A DNA stretch of 64,000 bases from Lihuaxuella thermophila (GCF_900110165.1 NZ_FOCQ01000007.1:124001-188000), one strand, 5' to 3'; shown: positions 51,498 to 61,336, numbered from the stretch's first letter. Made by a program: numbers and translations. Notes: generated by a model not told the origin, from the sequence alone.

Positions 51498-51914
51498 TTA
51501 AATTCCTTCTCCATCTTCAACTGTGTCGTTTTCTTCCTGGTCTGACACATCCTCTATGTCCAAGACCGTATGACACTTGGGACATAAAAGTTCCATCGTT
51601 TCATCTTCCACGTCAGCGGAATCGACGAGTACGTGTTCACCGCATTCGGGACAAATGAGTTCCAGCATCTCTTCTTCATCTTCATAAGCAACCAGTTCAA
51701 GGTCATTCAGATCGTCATCAATCGCCTCTACATATTCTTCCAGTTCCAGTTGGCGCTTATCCATTTGCTGCGTCGCTTCGATCAGTTCATCGATGATATC
51801 GACCAACCGCCCCAACGCTTTTTGCTCTATGCTGTCCTGCTTCTGAGTTCCTTCAAGCAATCCTTGAATATAAGCTAATTCTCTTCTCAGACGCTCATAC
51901 ATGCCACTCGCCAT
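51498..51914 (-). CDS. CD1247-type protein: coiled coil plus zinc ribbon
   Basis: 138 residues: an N-terminal helical coiled coil (about 5-65; YERLRRELAYIQGLLEGTQK) and an acidic C-terminal zinc ribbon with LICPECGEHVLVD and LLCPKCHTVLDIE. The family is widespread in spore formers upstream of spoIIIAA; no function is established. Very acidic overall. ATG 51914 abuts AGAGAGG; an ATG four codons in is also possible. Confidence 0.75.
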   Translation of the reverse strand: MASGMYERLRRELAYIQGLLEGTQKQDSIEQKALGRLVDIIDELIEATQQMDKRQLELEEYVEAIDDDLNDLELVAYEDEEEMLELICPECGEHVLVDSADVEDETMELLCPKCHTVLDIEDVSDQEENDTVEDGEGI

Positions 51915-52047
51915 CCTCTCTGATTCGATCTTGTAAGGTTATTGTCGCCACGCGGTTCACCTCTCATTCTTCGCAATAATTGGCTCGATAGGAAATGACT
52001 TGTCAGGGCATCCTAAGTATGACACAAGGATCCAAGAGGTGAAATAG

Positions 52048-53325
52048 ATGGCAGCAACCACACAAGCAAAACCAGAACAGGAAAAGCCGAAGACTTCCGC
52101 TCTTATCACCTTAACTTCCATTCCACTGATCATGGTGCTGGGGAACTCCATGCTGATTCCCGTTCTGCCCACGGCAAGTTCTGTATTGGGCGTGACGTCT
52201 TTTCAAGTCAGTCTGTTAATTACCCTCTTCTCAATTCCCGCCGCCATCGTGATCCCCATCGCCGGGATCTTATCTGACCGCATCGGTCGCAAAAAAGTGA
52301 TTGCGATCAGCCTGCTTTTGTACGGACTGGGAGGACTCTTGGCAGGAATCGCTTCCGTTTGGAAAGGAGGATCCTACGGGTTTTTGCTCGCAGCGCGGAT
52401 TATCCAAGGGATTGGCGCGGCCGGCACGGCACCCATCGCCATGGTTTTGGTCAGCGATTTATACACCAAAGAACAAAGAAGCAAAGCTTTGGGTATTATC
52501 GAGGCATCCAACGCCATGGGGAAAGTTCTGAGCCCCATCCTGGGATCACTCATTGCCCTGATTACCTGGTATGCGATGTTTTTCGCCTTCCCTCTCCTGT
52601 GCATACCCGCTGCGATTGCGCTCTGGCTTCTCATTAAAGAACCGGCAGCCAAGCAAGAACCGCCGCCGCTCAGCCAGTATAAAGAGCACATCAAGAAGAT
52701 TTTTGCCCGGCAGGGCAAATGGCTGACGGTCGCTTTTTTTGCCGGAGCGATCACGATGTTCACCATGTTTGGGGTATTGTTTCACCTGTCCGATTTCCTG
52801 GAAAAGACATACAAAATAGATGGGGTCATCAAAGGCTTTATCCTGGCTATTCCTCTTCTTGCCCTTTGTTTGACCGCTTATTTTACAGGAGCCCATGTCA
52901 AAGAAAAAACGAACCAGATGAAAAAATTGATCATGACCGGGCTGATCACTTCCGCCCTGGCCATTGGAGTCGTTCCCTGGATCGATAATGCCATTCTGCT
53001 CATCACCGTCTCTTTTTTCATGGGAATTGGAAGCGGATTGATCCTTCCCTGTCTCAATACACTGATCACATCCGCAGTTGGGATGCAGGAACGGGGGATC
53101 ATCACCTCCCTGTACGGAAGTGTTCGCTTTTTCGGAGTCGCTCTCGGCCCCCCCGTATTCGGAGCGCTTGCCAACCGGCCTTTTCTCCTTTTTCTCGGTA
53201 CGGGCGTCTTATTAGCAATTGCTTTTGTTTTGGCCATGATCTTTATCCAACGTCCGCAACGCTTGCGCGGAAAAGACGGAAGAACACGCCTCTTGATTCG
53301 AAAAAGAAGATTGCATCCGGCATGA
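52048..53325 (+). CDS. MFS transporter, drug efflux type
   Basis: 425 residues, about twelve helices. MFS motif A reads GILSDRIGRKKVIAISLLLY and the helix-5 motif is GKVLSPILGSLIALI. It resembles multidrug antiporters of the DHA1 group, such as BltD/YfkF-like proteins. A strongly basic tail (RKRRLHPA) follows the last helix. AGAGGTGAAATAG precedes the ATG. Divergent from the zinc-ribbon gene; substrate unknown. Confidence 0.88.
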   Translation: MAATTQAKPEQEKPKTSALITLTSIPLIMVLGNSMLIPVLPTASSVLGVTSFQVSLLITLFSIPAAIVIPIAGILSDRIGRKKVIAISLLLYGLGGLLAGIASVWKGGSYGFLLAARIIQGIGAAGTAPIAMVLVSDLYTKEQRSKALGIIEASNAMGKVLSPILGSLIALITWYAMFFAFPLLCIPAAIALWLLIKEPAAKQEPPPLSQYKEHIKKIFARQGKWLTVAFFAGAITMFTMFGVLFHLSDFLEKTYKIDGVIKGFILAIPLLALCLTAYFTGAHVKEKTNQMKKLIMTGLITSALAIGVVPWIDNAILLITVSFFMGIGSGLILPCLNTLITSAVGMQERGIITSLYGSVRFFGVALGPPVFGALANRPFLLFLGTGVLLAIAFVLAMIFIQRPQRLRGKDGRTRLLIRKRRLHPA

Positions 53326-53391
53326 ACCCAGCGGCTCTTTCCCGCATATAAATATCTCTGTAAGATGTCTAGCGGGAGAGGGGCGAATTGA

Positions 53392-54189
53392 ATGGAATCC
53401 ACTTCAACCATGATTTGGAACAGAAAGTTGATCGATCCTTCCAAAGAACGGATGGAAAAGCCTCGTACTCGTGGATGCACCATGGTGATGGATAAAGGAA
53501 CGGGCTTGATCGCTTTCCGTGATACCCTTGAACTTGCCGGAGCATACATCGACTTTATCAAACTGGGTTTTGGAACGGCCGTACTGACTCCCGGTGCGGT
53601 GTTGCGGGAAAAGATCATCCTTTGTAAACAACATCAAGTGAACCTATATCCGGGAGGAACCTTTTTTGAAATTGCAGTAGCACAAAATTGTCTCCATTCC
53701 TATTTTCGAACTCTGAAAGAACTTCAGTTTGAATGGGTGGAAATCTCTGACGGGACCATTGATTTATCACGCCAGGACAGGGAGAAAGCGATTCGTGAGG
53801 CCATCGAATGGGGGTTTCGGGTCATTACAGAGGTCGGAAAAAAGACCGCAGGATCGGTTGCCACCATTCCCGAGCTCCTATCCACTTATGAACACGATGT
53901 CAAAGCCGGGGCCATTTACATCATTGTGGAAGGAAGGGAAAACGGACAAAACATAGGAATCTACGATGACCGCGGAGAAGTGAACAGCCGATATGTGATG
54001 GATGTGTTAAAAGAAGTGGATCCGGACCGAATCATCTGGGAGACGCCACAAAAACACCAACAGATTCAAATTCTGCAATTAGTTGGCTGCAATGCCAATT
54101 TAGGCAATATCCCTGTTCACGAAATTCTTTCCGTCGAATCGTTACGACGCGGACTGCGTTCCGATACTTTTTGTTTTTGGAACCGTTGA
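53392..54189 (+). CDS. Phosphosulfolactate synthase (ComA family)
   Basis: 265 residues. It adds sulfite to phosphoenolpyruvate to give phosphosulfolactate. Recognised by PRTRGCTMVMDKGTG, YIDFIKLGFGTAVLTPG, NLYPGGTFFEIAVAQN, FEWVEISDGTIDL, EVGKKTAGSVA and AGAIYIIVEGRENGQNIGIY. In Bacillus subtilis YitD makes sulfolactate, a major solute of spores, so this is a further spore-related gene. GAGAGGGG lies before the ATG. Other genes of the pathway are not adjacent. Confidence 0.92.
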   Translation: MESTSTMIWNRKLIDPSKERMEKPRTRGCTMVMDKGTGLIAFRDTLELAGAYIDFIKLGFGTAVLTPGAVLREKIILCKQHQVNLYPGGTFFEIAVAQNCLHSYFRTLKELQFEWVEISDGTIDLSRQDREKAIREAIEWGFRVITEVGKKTAGSVATIPELLSTYEHDVKAGAIYIIVEGRENGQNIGIYDDRGEVNSRYVMDVLKEVDPDRIIWETPQKHQQIQILQLVGCNANLGNIPVHEILSVESLRRGLRSDTFCFWNR

Positions 54190-54278
54190 AAGTGAGGCAC
54201 TTGCAAAAATATCTACTATTTTCCCTCTTCCCTTCATAGAGTGGTACAAACACTCTTCGGACAGGGGATGCACATTTC

Positions 54279-54734
54279 ATGAATCCTGATCTGTTGCTCG
54301 TCATCCTCATCGTAATCGGAATTATCGGGCGATCACCATTAATCGCTACAGCAGCCAGCCTGTTGCTCATCCTGAAACTGATTCACCTGGAGCGTTTTTT
54401 TCCGTCTGTGGAACGGCGGGGATTGGAATTTGGCCTTCTTTTTTTAACCATTTCTGTTTTAGTGCCGTTCGCTTCAGGTAAAATTAACTACAAAGATGTA
54501 TTGTCCATTTTTACTTCTGTTCCCGGGGTCCTGGCTTTAATCGGCGGAGCATTGGCTACATACATGAACGGAAAAGGGCTTGACCTGCTGAAAGTGGACC
54601 CCCAACTCATTGTGGGATTAGTAATCGGATCCATTTTTGGCATTCTTTTCTTAAGGGGTATTCCCGTCGGGCCACTGATGGCAGCAGGCATCACGGCTTT
54701 TTTGCTCAAACTGTTTCATACGTGGTGGAACTGA
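54279..54734 (+). CDS. DUF441 membrane protein (YtwI-like)
   Basis: 151 residues, four hydrophobic helices ([79 protein letters not shown]). The pattern [19 protein letters not shown] is typical of DUF441. Function unknown. Followed by a bidirectional terminator. Confidence 0.9.
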   Translation: MNPDLLLVILIVIGIIGRSPLIATAASLLLILKLIHLERFFPSVERRGLEFGLLFLTISVLVPFASGKINYKDVLSIFTSVPGVLALIGGALATYMNGKGLDLLKVDPQLIVGLVIGSIFGILFLRGIPVGPLMAAGITAFLLKLFHTWWN

Positions 54735-54736
54735 AA

Positions 54737-54770
54737 AACAGGGTCATCTTTCAAAGACGACCCTGTTTTT
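54737..54770. terminator. Bidirectional terminator between DUF441 and lipid kinase genes
   Basis: AACAGGGTC.TC and GA.GACCCTGTT arms with a short loop; T run TTTTTTG on the plus strand and TTTTTC on the minus strand. Confidence 0.9.
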
Positions 54771-54772
54771 TG

Positions 54773-55642
54773 TTATAACACGCATAAAGATTGCGGACGA
54801 ACCCGGATGGATAAAGGAGTCCTGCCAATGACTTCCCCATCGGCATGGACAACCAGGGGAGCTTCGGAATCGATGGTAATCTCCTTTCCGCGGAGCAGGG
54901 TCACAGAAGGATGGTTCACATGCTTCCCTTTGTAGACGGACGGAAACATTTTTAAAAATTGGGCATGTTTCAGATTATGAACACAGCAAATATCGAGCCA
55001 TCCGTCATCGTTTTTCGCGTCGGGACAAATCTTCATCCCGCCTCCGTAATAAGGATTGTTCGTCACGGCAATCAACCACAATCCTTGATATTCACAGCGT
55101 TTACCGTCTATGAGCAGAGAGACCGAAGCCGGGCGAAACCGGGTGAGAACTTGAACTGCTCCAAAAAAATAGATGGAGCGGCCTGCCCATCGTTTGAAAG
55201 GGGAATGGTTGACCGTATCGGCCACTTTCGCGTCAAACCCGACCCCGGCGAATCCGATCATCATCCGTTCGCCGATTTCCGCGGTATCCACGCGGCGCAC
55301 CTGATGATCCAATACCCGCTGTAAAGCTTGTTCCGGATCAGAGGGGATGTTTTGTGCCAAAGCGAAATCGTTTCCTGATCCGGCCGGGATATATCCCATG
55401 GGGATCTCTGTGCCTGCCAACCCGTTTCCCACTTCATTGACGGTTCCGTCTCCCCCGATCGCCACCACCGCCTGTACATTTGACCGGGCAGCGGATTCGG
55501 CGATTTCAGCAGCGTGACCCGGCCCTTTGGTAAACTCCACCTGATAAGGAATATTCCGCTCTTCCAACAAGCGTTGCACCTGGAGCCAAATTTTTCGTCC
55601 ACGCCCGTTACCGGAAACCGAATTTACGATAAACACTCTCAC
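54773..55642 (-). CDS. Diacylglycerol/lipid kinase family protein (YegS/DagK-like)
   Basis: 289 residues. The kinase catalytic domain has VVAIGGDGTVNEVGNGLAG and MGYIPAGSGNDFALAQNIP; the C-terminal part has AVTNNPYYGGGMKICPDAKN, DDGWLDICCV and VHADGEVIGRTPLSI. Such enzymes phosphorylate diacylglycerol or related lipids with ATP. GTG start after GGAG. No membrane helices, so a peripheral protein. Confidence 0.92.
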   Translation of the reverse strand: MRVFIVNSVSGNGRGRKIWLQVQRLLEERNIPYQVEFTKGPGHAAEIAESAARSNVQAVVAIGGDGTVNEVGNGLAGTEIPMGYIPAGSGNDFALAQNIPSDPEQALQRVLDHQVRRVDTAEIGERMMIGFAGVGFDAKVADTVNHSPFKRWAGRSIYFFGAVQVLTRFRPASVSLLIDGKRCEYQGLWLIAVTNNPYYGGGMKICPDAKNDDGWLDICCVHNLKHAQFLKMFPSVYKGKHVNHPSVTLLRGKEITIDSEAPLVVHADGEVIGRTPLSIRVRPQSLCVL

Positions 55643-55756
55643 AACCCATTCTCCTTCGCCTGCTCAAACCCTGATCTTTAGGATCACGTGGAGCGGTTTT
55701 CGCTATTCATATGTGGGCAGATATATGAAAATGATAAACTCCTCCCGTGAGCGGTT

Positions 55757-56581
55757 TTATCCATTTTCACGTCCGACAGGAAGGCCTTCCATATTTTTGG
55801 CGGCAGAGGTATTCCGATCGATCTTCCGATACATTTTCTTCGCCACCCACAGATACATTCCCGGCACCCAATCGCGCAGCTTCATCGATAAGCTCATTCC
55901 GCGGGGGATCACCTTGATCCGCTTCGGGCGATCCATCAATTGGATGGCATGTCTGGCCACGGTTTCCACGTCAATCAATTGGCGGGCGATCGGACCCGGG
56001 AACAATCGGGAAGGATCTTCCCCTTTGAAAAACGGGGTTTGCACCGGTCCCGGACACAAAACGGAAACCTGAACCCGGGGAGAATACTCGAGAGAGAGCG
56101 ACTCTGAAAAGCCGACCAGCGCAAATTTGGAAGCCGCATAGGGAGCAAGGTTGGGGATGCCTGTGAGTCCGGCTACGGAAGCGATATTGATAATGCGCCC
56201 CCCTCCTTGCTTGAGCATGTGGGGCAAAACAGTACAGGTCAAGCGGACGGCTCCCAAATAGTTGGTGTCAATCATGCCGATGTAATCTTCAATGGGGATG
56301 TCGAGGGATCCCCCAAAACGCCCGTATCCCGCATTGTTGACGAGCACGTCGATCCGGCCGTAGCGGTCGATGATCTGATCGACCATGCTGCTGACTTGTT
56401 CCAAGCTCGTGACATCACAGGGAAAAATGTCAGCCTGTTTCAGTTCGTTTTTCAATGCCTCCAGAGCCTCTCGGTTACGGGCAGCGAGGAGGGGAAAATC
56501 TCCTCTCTGCACCAATTGGCGGGCAAGTTCCCGCCCGATCCCGCTGGAAGCACCTGTAAGGAGAACAATTCGCCGATTCAT
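55757..56581 (-). CDS. Short-chain dehydrogenase/reductase (SDR)
   Basis: 274 residues. Rossmann motif VLLTGASSGIGRELARQL (about 6-22), NNAGYGRFG, and the catalytic Ser in NIASVAGLTG with Tyr-x3-Lys in APYAASKFALVGFSESL. NADP preference is likely from the Arg after the glycine motif. The C-terminal part carries a hydrophobic, basic stretch (VPGMYLWVAKKMYRKI), a possible membrane contact. It follows the class II aldolase-like gene by 13 bases, so the two are probably one operon; substrate unknown. Confidence 0.9.
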   Translation of the reverse strand: MNRRIVLLTGASSGIGRELARQLVQRGDFPLLAARNREALEALKNELKQADIFPCDVTSLEQVSSMVDQIIDRYGRIDVLVNNAGYGRFGGSLDIPIEDYIGMIDTNYLGAVRLTCTVLPHMLKQGGGRIINIASVAGLTGIPNLAPYAASKFALVGFSESLSLEYSPRVQVSVLCPGPVQTPFFKGEDPSRLFPGPIARQLIDVETVARHAIQLMDRPKRIKVIPRGMSLSMKLRDWVPGMYLWVAKKMYRKIDRNTSAAKNMEGLPVGRENG

Positions 56582-56594
56582 GTGTCATCCCTCG

Positions 56595-57683
56595 TCAGGA
56601 CATGGGGACTTGCGGTATAATCCGTCCCTCAATCCGTTCAAATATATCATCCAAGTCCCGGCCGGTAATGGTCAGACCATGGTTTTTCAGCCCCACAACC
56701 GCCCGCGCGGGATCATCCGCTCTTCTGATCTGTTCCGCTACCGCTTCAGCCAATTGGATCGTGCCGCACGGGTAATTGATTTCCGTTGAAGGAATCCCTT
56801 CCATCCAGGCGTGAATATGGACGATGGCACCCACTTCGGGATGTTCATTGTAGATCATCCAGTGTTCAATCGCATCAACGGAAGCCCGTTTGGGCTGCAC
56901 ATGCGGCGGAACGCTGATCTCCATGGCAGGGCTTTTGTCATCAAATCCTTTAATCATTAAAATGTCCCGGCCGATCTCTTTCAAACGGGCCTTATTTACC
57001 CCGCTGGCGCTCATCCAAAACTGGTTTCCATGCTTGCGTGCGCTCAAATTGCCGTAACTCAGCCCGCCAATTCCGTAGAGCCTTTGAATATGGCGAAGAT
57101 CTTGAGGAGGTAATAATTGGTCAATCGGAAACGGAGTGGGGAGCAAATTCATCTCATCCAGCTTTTTGCCGGCGCGGTACATACTTTCCGTCACTTCGTC
57201 TCCTTCCCATAATTCTTCGGGAAGATCCGGAATGAACCGATTGTCGATCACCAATTTGGAAGTGGCCAGCGGCCGTAATCTTTCAAATACGTAGGAGAAA
57301 TAACGTTCATCCGATTCATTCATGGGTACTGTGTAACATCCTTGTTCCAGGGTGATGAAATAGGTCTTGGGCTGCTCTCCGGAACGGTCCAAATAAATCA
57401 TCATATTTCCCAGGGACCGCACAAGGATGGGGTATCCTGTATGTAAAATGCTTTCCGCTTTTTTGTCATTTTCGGTTACCGTTACGACAAATGTTCCTTT
57501 TCCTTTACGGCGGTAATGCTCCGGATGATCCGGATCAACAAAATTAAACACGAGTTGCAGTTCAGGATTGGTTTCTGAATCCAGCGTGTAACCGTTGGCT
57601 TCCATTACTTTTTGAATCCCCGAAGCAAAGCGCTCCAGTGTCAGGGTTCTTCGCCGATCACCAACCATTGAAAACATAACCAT
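56595..57683 (-). CDS. Class II aldolase/adducin-domain protein with N-terminal extension
   Basis: 362 residues from ATG 57683 (AAAGGGTGA upstream). The N-terminal half (about 1-150; YRRKGKGTFVVTVTENDKKA) is a conserved but unnamed domain; the C-terminal half (about 160-362) is class II aldolase-like: LYGIGGLSYGNLSARKHGNQ, the zinc ligands in AIVHIHAWMEGIPS and AVVGLKNHGLTITG. These domains cleave or isomerise phosphorylated sugars, but non-enzymatic members exist. The fused layout is not one I can match to a named enzyme. Operon with the SDR gene. Confidence 0.8.
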   Translation of the reverse strand: MVMFSMVGDRRRTLTLERFASGIQKVMEANGYTLDSETNPELQLVFNFVDPDHPEHYRRKGKGTFVVTVTENDKKAESILHTGYPILVRSLGNMMIYLDRSGEQPKTYFITLEQGCYTVPMNESDERYFSYVFERLRPLATSKLVIDNRFIPDLPEELWEGDEVTESMYRAGKKLDEMNLLPTPFPIDQLLPPQDLRHIQRLYGIGGLSYGNLSARKHGNQFWMSASGVNKARLKEIGRDILMIKGFDDKSPAMEISVPPHVQPKRASVDAIEHWMIYNEHPEVGAIVHIHAWMEGIPSTEINYPCGTIQLAEAVAEQIRRADDPARAVVGLKNHGLTITGRDLDDIFERIEGRIIPQVPMS

Positions 57684-57930
57684 CAACCATTCACCCTTTC
57701 TCGATATCGACAAGTTTATTTTTTCCAATCAAGGAGATTTTATTAATCTTTTCCAACCACCCCCCTGAGCATACTTGCAAACGGATCGCATCAAAAGCAG
57801 TCCTGTCCGGCTTCCATCCAAATGGAATGAACTTTCTCGTCCGGACCCTCCCGCATCAAGAATATTTATTTCAACCCTGTACAGAATAACTCGTGTCAAT
57901 ACCCTATTTACTTTAAAGGAGTTGAACGGC

Positions 57931-58137
57931 ATGACCGTCGGAACAAAAATCCAACAAACCGTTGCCAGTGCAGAAAGCGTAGCCGCTAACCTGAGAGCTT
58001 TTGCTCTGGACACCAATAACCAACAAGCGAAACAAATGTTCAACCAACTGGCGCAAAATATGGACTCCATCATTCAACAATTAAAAAGCAGAGAGCAACA
58101 AATCATGGCTGAAGAACCGCAGTTTAAACAACAATAA
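57931..58137 (+). CDS. DUF1657 small sporulation-linked protein
   Basis: 68 residues, MTVGTKIQQTVASAESVAAN then QQAKQMFNQLAQNMDSIIQQ: two amphipathic helices rich in Gln and Ala, typical of DUF1657, which often accompanies spoVA or DUF421 genes in spore formers. AAAGGAG is nine bases before the ATG. Upstream, AGAATA-17-CAGAATA (about 57871-57900) resembles a forespore sigma-F/G promoter, which would fit. Function unknown. Confidence 0.85.
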   Translation: MTVGTKIQQTVASAESVAANLRAFALDTNNQQAKQMFNQLAQNMDSIIQQLKSREQQIMAEEPQFKQQ

Positions 58138-58201
58138 TCAGGAATTCATTTTTGCTCCTTTCAAAAGTCCCGTACCATTCGGTGCGAGAGGCTTGATGAG
58201 A

Positions 58202-58237
58202 AACCCCTGGCTCTTTTCATAAGAAAAGCCAGGGGTT
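58202..58237. terminator. Hairpin between the DUF1657 and LacI genes
   Basis: AACCCCTGGCT and AGCCAGGGGTT arms, perfect 11 pairs, extended by a CTTTTC/GAAAAG pairing. T runs are short on both sides; probably a bidirectional terminator for converging genes. Confidence 0.65.
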
Positions 58238-58333
58238 GGTATGTTTCAGGAATAAAAACGAATAAAGGAGCTGAATCTCAAATGTTTAAGATCAGCCCCT
58301 TGACGGTATAGGTGTTCCCGTGTTCATTTATGA

Positions 58334-59347
58334 TTACTTGGGAGCAAATGTGGTCGATTCCCTAATAATCACTTTCGAAGAAAGCAGAATTTCCTGGAAA
58401 GGTTCGTTTTTGTTCTCCATTCTCCAGAAAAGCAGTTCAACAGCTCTTCTTCCATAAAGTTGTAAATCAATATCAACGGTCGTTGTTTTCGGGGTCGAGA
58501 TTTTCGATAATTGCCCATTATCATAGCTGCAGATGGACGCTTGGTCCGGTACTCGGATTCCTTGTTGTCTTAAGCACGAGTTGACCAAAAACCCTAACCC
58601 GTCATTGACGCAGAACCAAGCAGTCGGTTGCCGCTCCAATCGCTTTATATACTGAAGAATCACCTCTTCTTTTTCCTCCGCATTTTTAAATATAAAAGCT
58701 TCATTGGGTTCGATGCCGTACTCCTGCAATGCCAGCAAATATCCTTCATAACGTTCTTCATAGCTGGGTGAATATTTCACATTGCCGACAAAGGCGATGT
58801 TACGATGATTTAATTCAATGAGATGTTGTACGGCCAGATAAGCCCCAAAACGATTATTTGTCAGGACGGCATCCGCTTCGATGTTGGGATGATGGTGGTC
58901 GACAAGCACAGTCGGAATGCCGGTGGAGATGACTTTATTAATATATTCGGTACTGATGTGGGAAAGGATCAAAATTCCGTCCACCATCTTATTTTCAATG
59001 AATGAAGGTAAAATGAGGTTCTCTTTCTGATCGTGATTGATCGATTGAATGTGCAAGTTCATTCCCCGTTTTACCACTTCTTTTTCAATGCTCAAATAAA
59101 TTTCTCCAAAAAAATTTTTATAGTAGAACACAAAATCAGAAGCGATTAATCCAATGTTCCCCGTTCTTCCTTGTTTCTCTTGCTTTCGGGAGCCCGGATA
59201 TTGATAACCCATTTCTTCGGCCACACGTTTAATCAACTCCCGGGTTTCTTCGCTCACGCCTTCTTTTCCCCTTAAAGCTTGCGATACCGAGTTTTTCGAT
59301 ATATTTAACCGATCGGCAATATCTTGCATCGTTACTTTTTTTTTCAT
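58334..59347 (-). CDS. LacI-family transcriptional regulator
   Basis: 337 residues. N-terminal LacI helix-turn-helix (TMQDIADRLNISKNSVSQAL, with hinge MGYQYPGS) and a periplasmic-binding-protein-like sugar domain (about 65-337; GLIASDFVFYYKNFFGEIYL, GILILSHISTEYINKVISTG, WFCVNDGLGFLVNSCLRQQG). It precedes no gene on its strand but lies beside the ABC operon, whose promoter carries a 16-bp LacI-type palindrome, so it most likely controls that importer. Confidence 0.93.
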   Translation of the reverse strand: MKKKVTMQDIADRLNISKNSVSQALRGKEGVSEETRELIKRVAEEMGYQYPGSRKQEKQGRTGNIGLIASDFVFYYKNFFGEIYLSIEKEVVKRGMNLHIQSINHDQKENLILPSFIENKMVDGILILSHISTEYINKVISTGIPTVLVDHHHPNIEADAVLTNNRFGAYLAVQHLIELNHRNIAFVGNVKYSPSYEERYEGYLLALQEYGIEPNEAFIFKNAEEKEEVILQYIKRLERQPTAWFCVNDGLGFLVNSCLRQQGIRVPDQASICSYDNGQLSKISTPKTTTVDIDLQLYGRRAVELLFWRMENKNEPFQEILLSSKVIIRESTTFAPK

Positions 59348-59535
59348 ATTCAACACCTACTAATTGAAAAGCTGACATGCCTTCCATGATGCTGCGGAAA
59401 CCTGGTTCTGGTCATCGGGCAATGGAGGAAGGATATAAATATTATCCTACTACAGATTCATGGTGAACGTAATAACCAACCGGAAAGTTGACAAAAACAA
59501 GCCTATCCATGTAAATAAATGAGAAAAATCCTGCA

Positions 59536-60393
59536 TCAGCCTTTAATACCGGTAACAGAAATTCCTTCAACAAAGTATTTTTGCATCGCGAAGAAAATGA
59601 TCAGCGTAGGTAACAATACTAAAATGGAAGCGGCCATTAAAGGTCCCCACTCGACTTTCGTCATTCCGTTAAACATCGCCAGTCCTAATTGCAAGGTGAA
59701 TTTGTTCGAATCATTTAAATACATTAATGGCCCCAGTAAGTCGTTCCACGAACCTTGGAAAGAAAAGATTCCGATTGTGATTAAAGCAGGTTTCGATAAA
59801 GGGAGAAAGATTTTATAAAAAATTTGAAACCTTGATGCCCCATCCATTAAGGCGGCTTCTTCCAATTCCCTTGGGATCGTTAAAAAGTATTGTCTCAGCA
59901 GAAATACAAACACGGCTTGTCCGCCGAAAAAGGCAGGAACGATCAAGGGTTTGAACGTGTTAATCCATCCGAGCTCGCTAAACATGAGAAATACGGGAAT
60001 CATCGTAACTTCTCCAGGCAACATAATCGTCGATAAAAGAATCAAAAACCATATGTTTTTGCCTGGAAAATGGAATCGGGCAAATCCGTAGGCCACGAAT
60101 GCGGACATAAATACTTCCGCAAAGACGCGAAAAAACGTGATGAGTACTGTATTTTTAAGGTACAGAAAAAAGGGGATATCCGTAACAGCACGGTAGTAGT
60201 TTTCCCAGTGAAAATCATTGGGAATCCATTTCGGAGGAATTTGAAAGATGATGTCTCCGGACTTCAGTGAGGTGGAGATCATCCAAAGCAATGGTAATAC
60301 GGTTGCCGCAGAGGAGACAATCAGAAACAAATAAACAAAAATGGCATGAATTTTTTTACGACGGGTACGGGTTAAAGTAATTGCCAAGATCAC
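59536..60393 (-). CDS. Carbohydrate ABC transporter permease (MalG type)
   Basis: 285 residues, six helices. The EAA loop is visible: EEAALMDGASRFQIFYKIFL PLSKPAL region (about 185-210). Third gene of the importer operon. No ATPase gene is in the operon, as is usual for such systems, which share MsmX-type ATPases. The end ...KYFVEGISVTGIKG is the typical terminus. Confidence 0.94.
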   Translation of the reverse strand: MILAITLTRTRRKKIHAIFVYLFLIVSSAATVLPLLWMISTSLKSGDIIFQIPPKWIPNDFHWENYYRAVTDIPFFLYLKNTVLITFFRVFAEVFMSAFVAYGFARFHFPGKNIWFLILLSTIMLPGEVTMIPVFLMFSELGWINTFKPLIVPAFFGGQAVFVFLLRQYFLTIPRELEEAALMDGASRFQIFYKIFLPLSKPALITIGIFSFQGSWNDLLGPLMYLNDSNKFTLQLGLAMFNGMTKVEWGPLMAASILVLLPTLIIFFAMQKYFVEGISVTGIKG

Positions 60394-60415
60394 TCACCTA
60401 CTTAGCAGTTGATTT

Positions 60416-61312
60416 TCATCTGTTTGGCTTGTTTTTTGTTCCCTCAACTTCGCCGGAATAGAACACCCATAAAGGTGAAGTTTTAAAAACGAGCAAGGTT
60501 AGCAGTAAGATGATGAGAAACAAAACCCATGCCATCGCGGTAGCATATCCCATTTTGTAATAGGTAAAGGCGTTTTCATATAAATAGACCATATAAAATT
60601 GTCCTTGATTTCCGGCACCGCCGATGATATATGCATCGTTAAACTTCCGGAATGCTCCGATGATCCCCATCACGAGATTATAAAAGATAACGGGAGTCAA
60701 CATGGGAAGAGTAATATGCCGAAATTTGACCCACCCGTTGGCACCATCGATTTCAGCCGACTCATACAAACTGCGCGAGATCTCCTGGAGTCCGGCAAGA
60801 TAGGTCAACATCCCGCCACCGGCCCCCCAAATGGCCATCATGACATAGGAAGGCAAGACCCAAGACGGGTCGCCGAGCCAGTTTGGCCCGGAAATACCGA
60901 TATACGATAAAATTAAATTGATCAAACCGTAATCAGGGTCGAGAATCCATCTCCATAAAAGGGCGATGGATACGCCTGATACGACGGCAGGAAGGTATAA
61001 GGCCGTCCGAAAGAAATAAATTCCCTTCACTTTCATGTTGACGATGACTGCAATGGTCAGGGAAGAGATGATTCCTAAAGGAATGGCAAATATCGCGTAA
61101 ACAACAGTCACTTTCAGCGAGTTTAAGAAATTGTCATCTTTAAATAGATGAATATAGTTGTCAAAACCAATGAATTTCGGTTCGGTGAAGGAGTTCCAGT
61201 CCGTAAATCCGATGTAGAAGGCAAACGAGATTGGAAAAACAGTAAAGATGAAAAACCCAAGGATCCATGGGGAAATGAACAGAAATCCTTCGTATTTTTT
61301 TAATTTTTTCAT
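60416..61312 (-). CDS. Carbohydrate ABC transporter permease (MalF/UgpA type)
   Basis: 298 residues from ATG 61312 (GAGAGGTTGATGAT upstream); the frame is open to 61489 inside the previous gene. Six helices and the EAA loop YESAEIDGANGWVKFRHITL. It forms a pair with the MalG-type permease 22 bases downstream. Confidence 0.94.
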   Translation of the reverse strand: MKKLKKYEGFLFISPWILGFFIFTVFPISFAFYIGFTDWNSFTEPKFIGFDNYIHLFKDDNFLNSLKVTVVYAIFAIPLGIISSLTIAVIVNMKVKGIYFFRTALYLPAVVSGVSIALLWRWILDPDYGLINLILSYIGISGPNWLGDPSWVLPSYVMMAIWGAGGGMLTYLAGLQEISRSLYESAEIDGANGWVKFRHITLPMLTPVIFYNLVMGIIGAFRKFNDAYIIGGAGNQGQFYMVYLYENAFTYYKMGYATAMAWVLFLIILLLTLLVFKTSPLWVFYSGEVEGTKNKPNR

Positions 61313-61336
61313 ATCATCAACCTCTCTAATAGCAAA

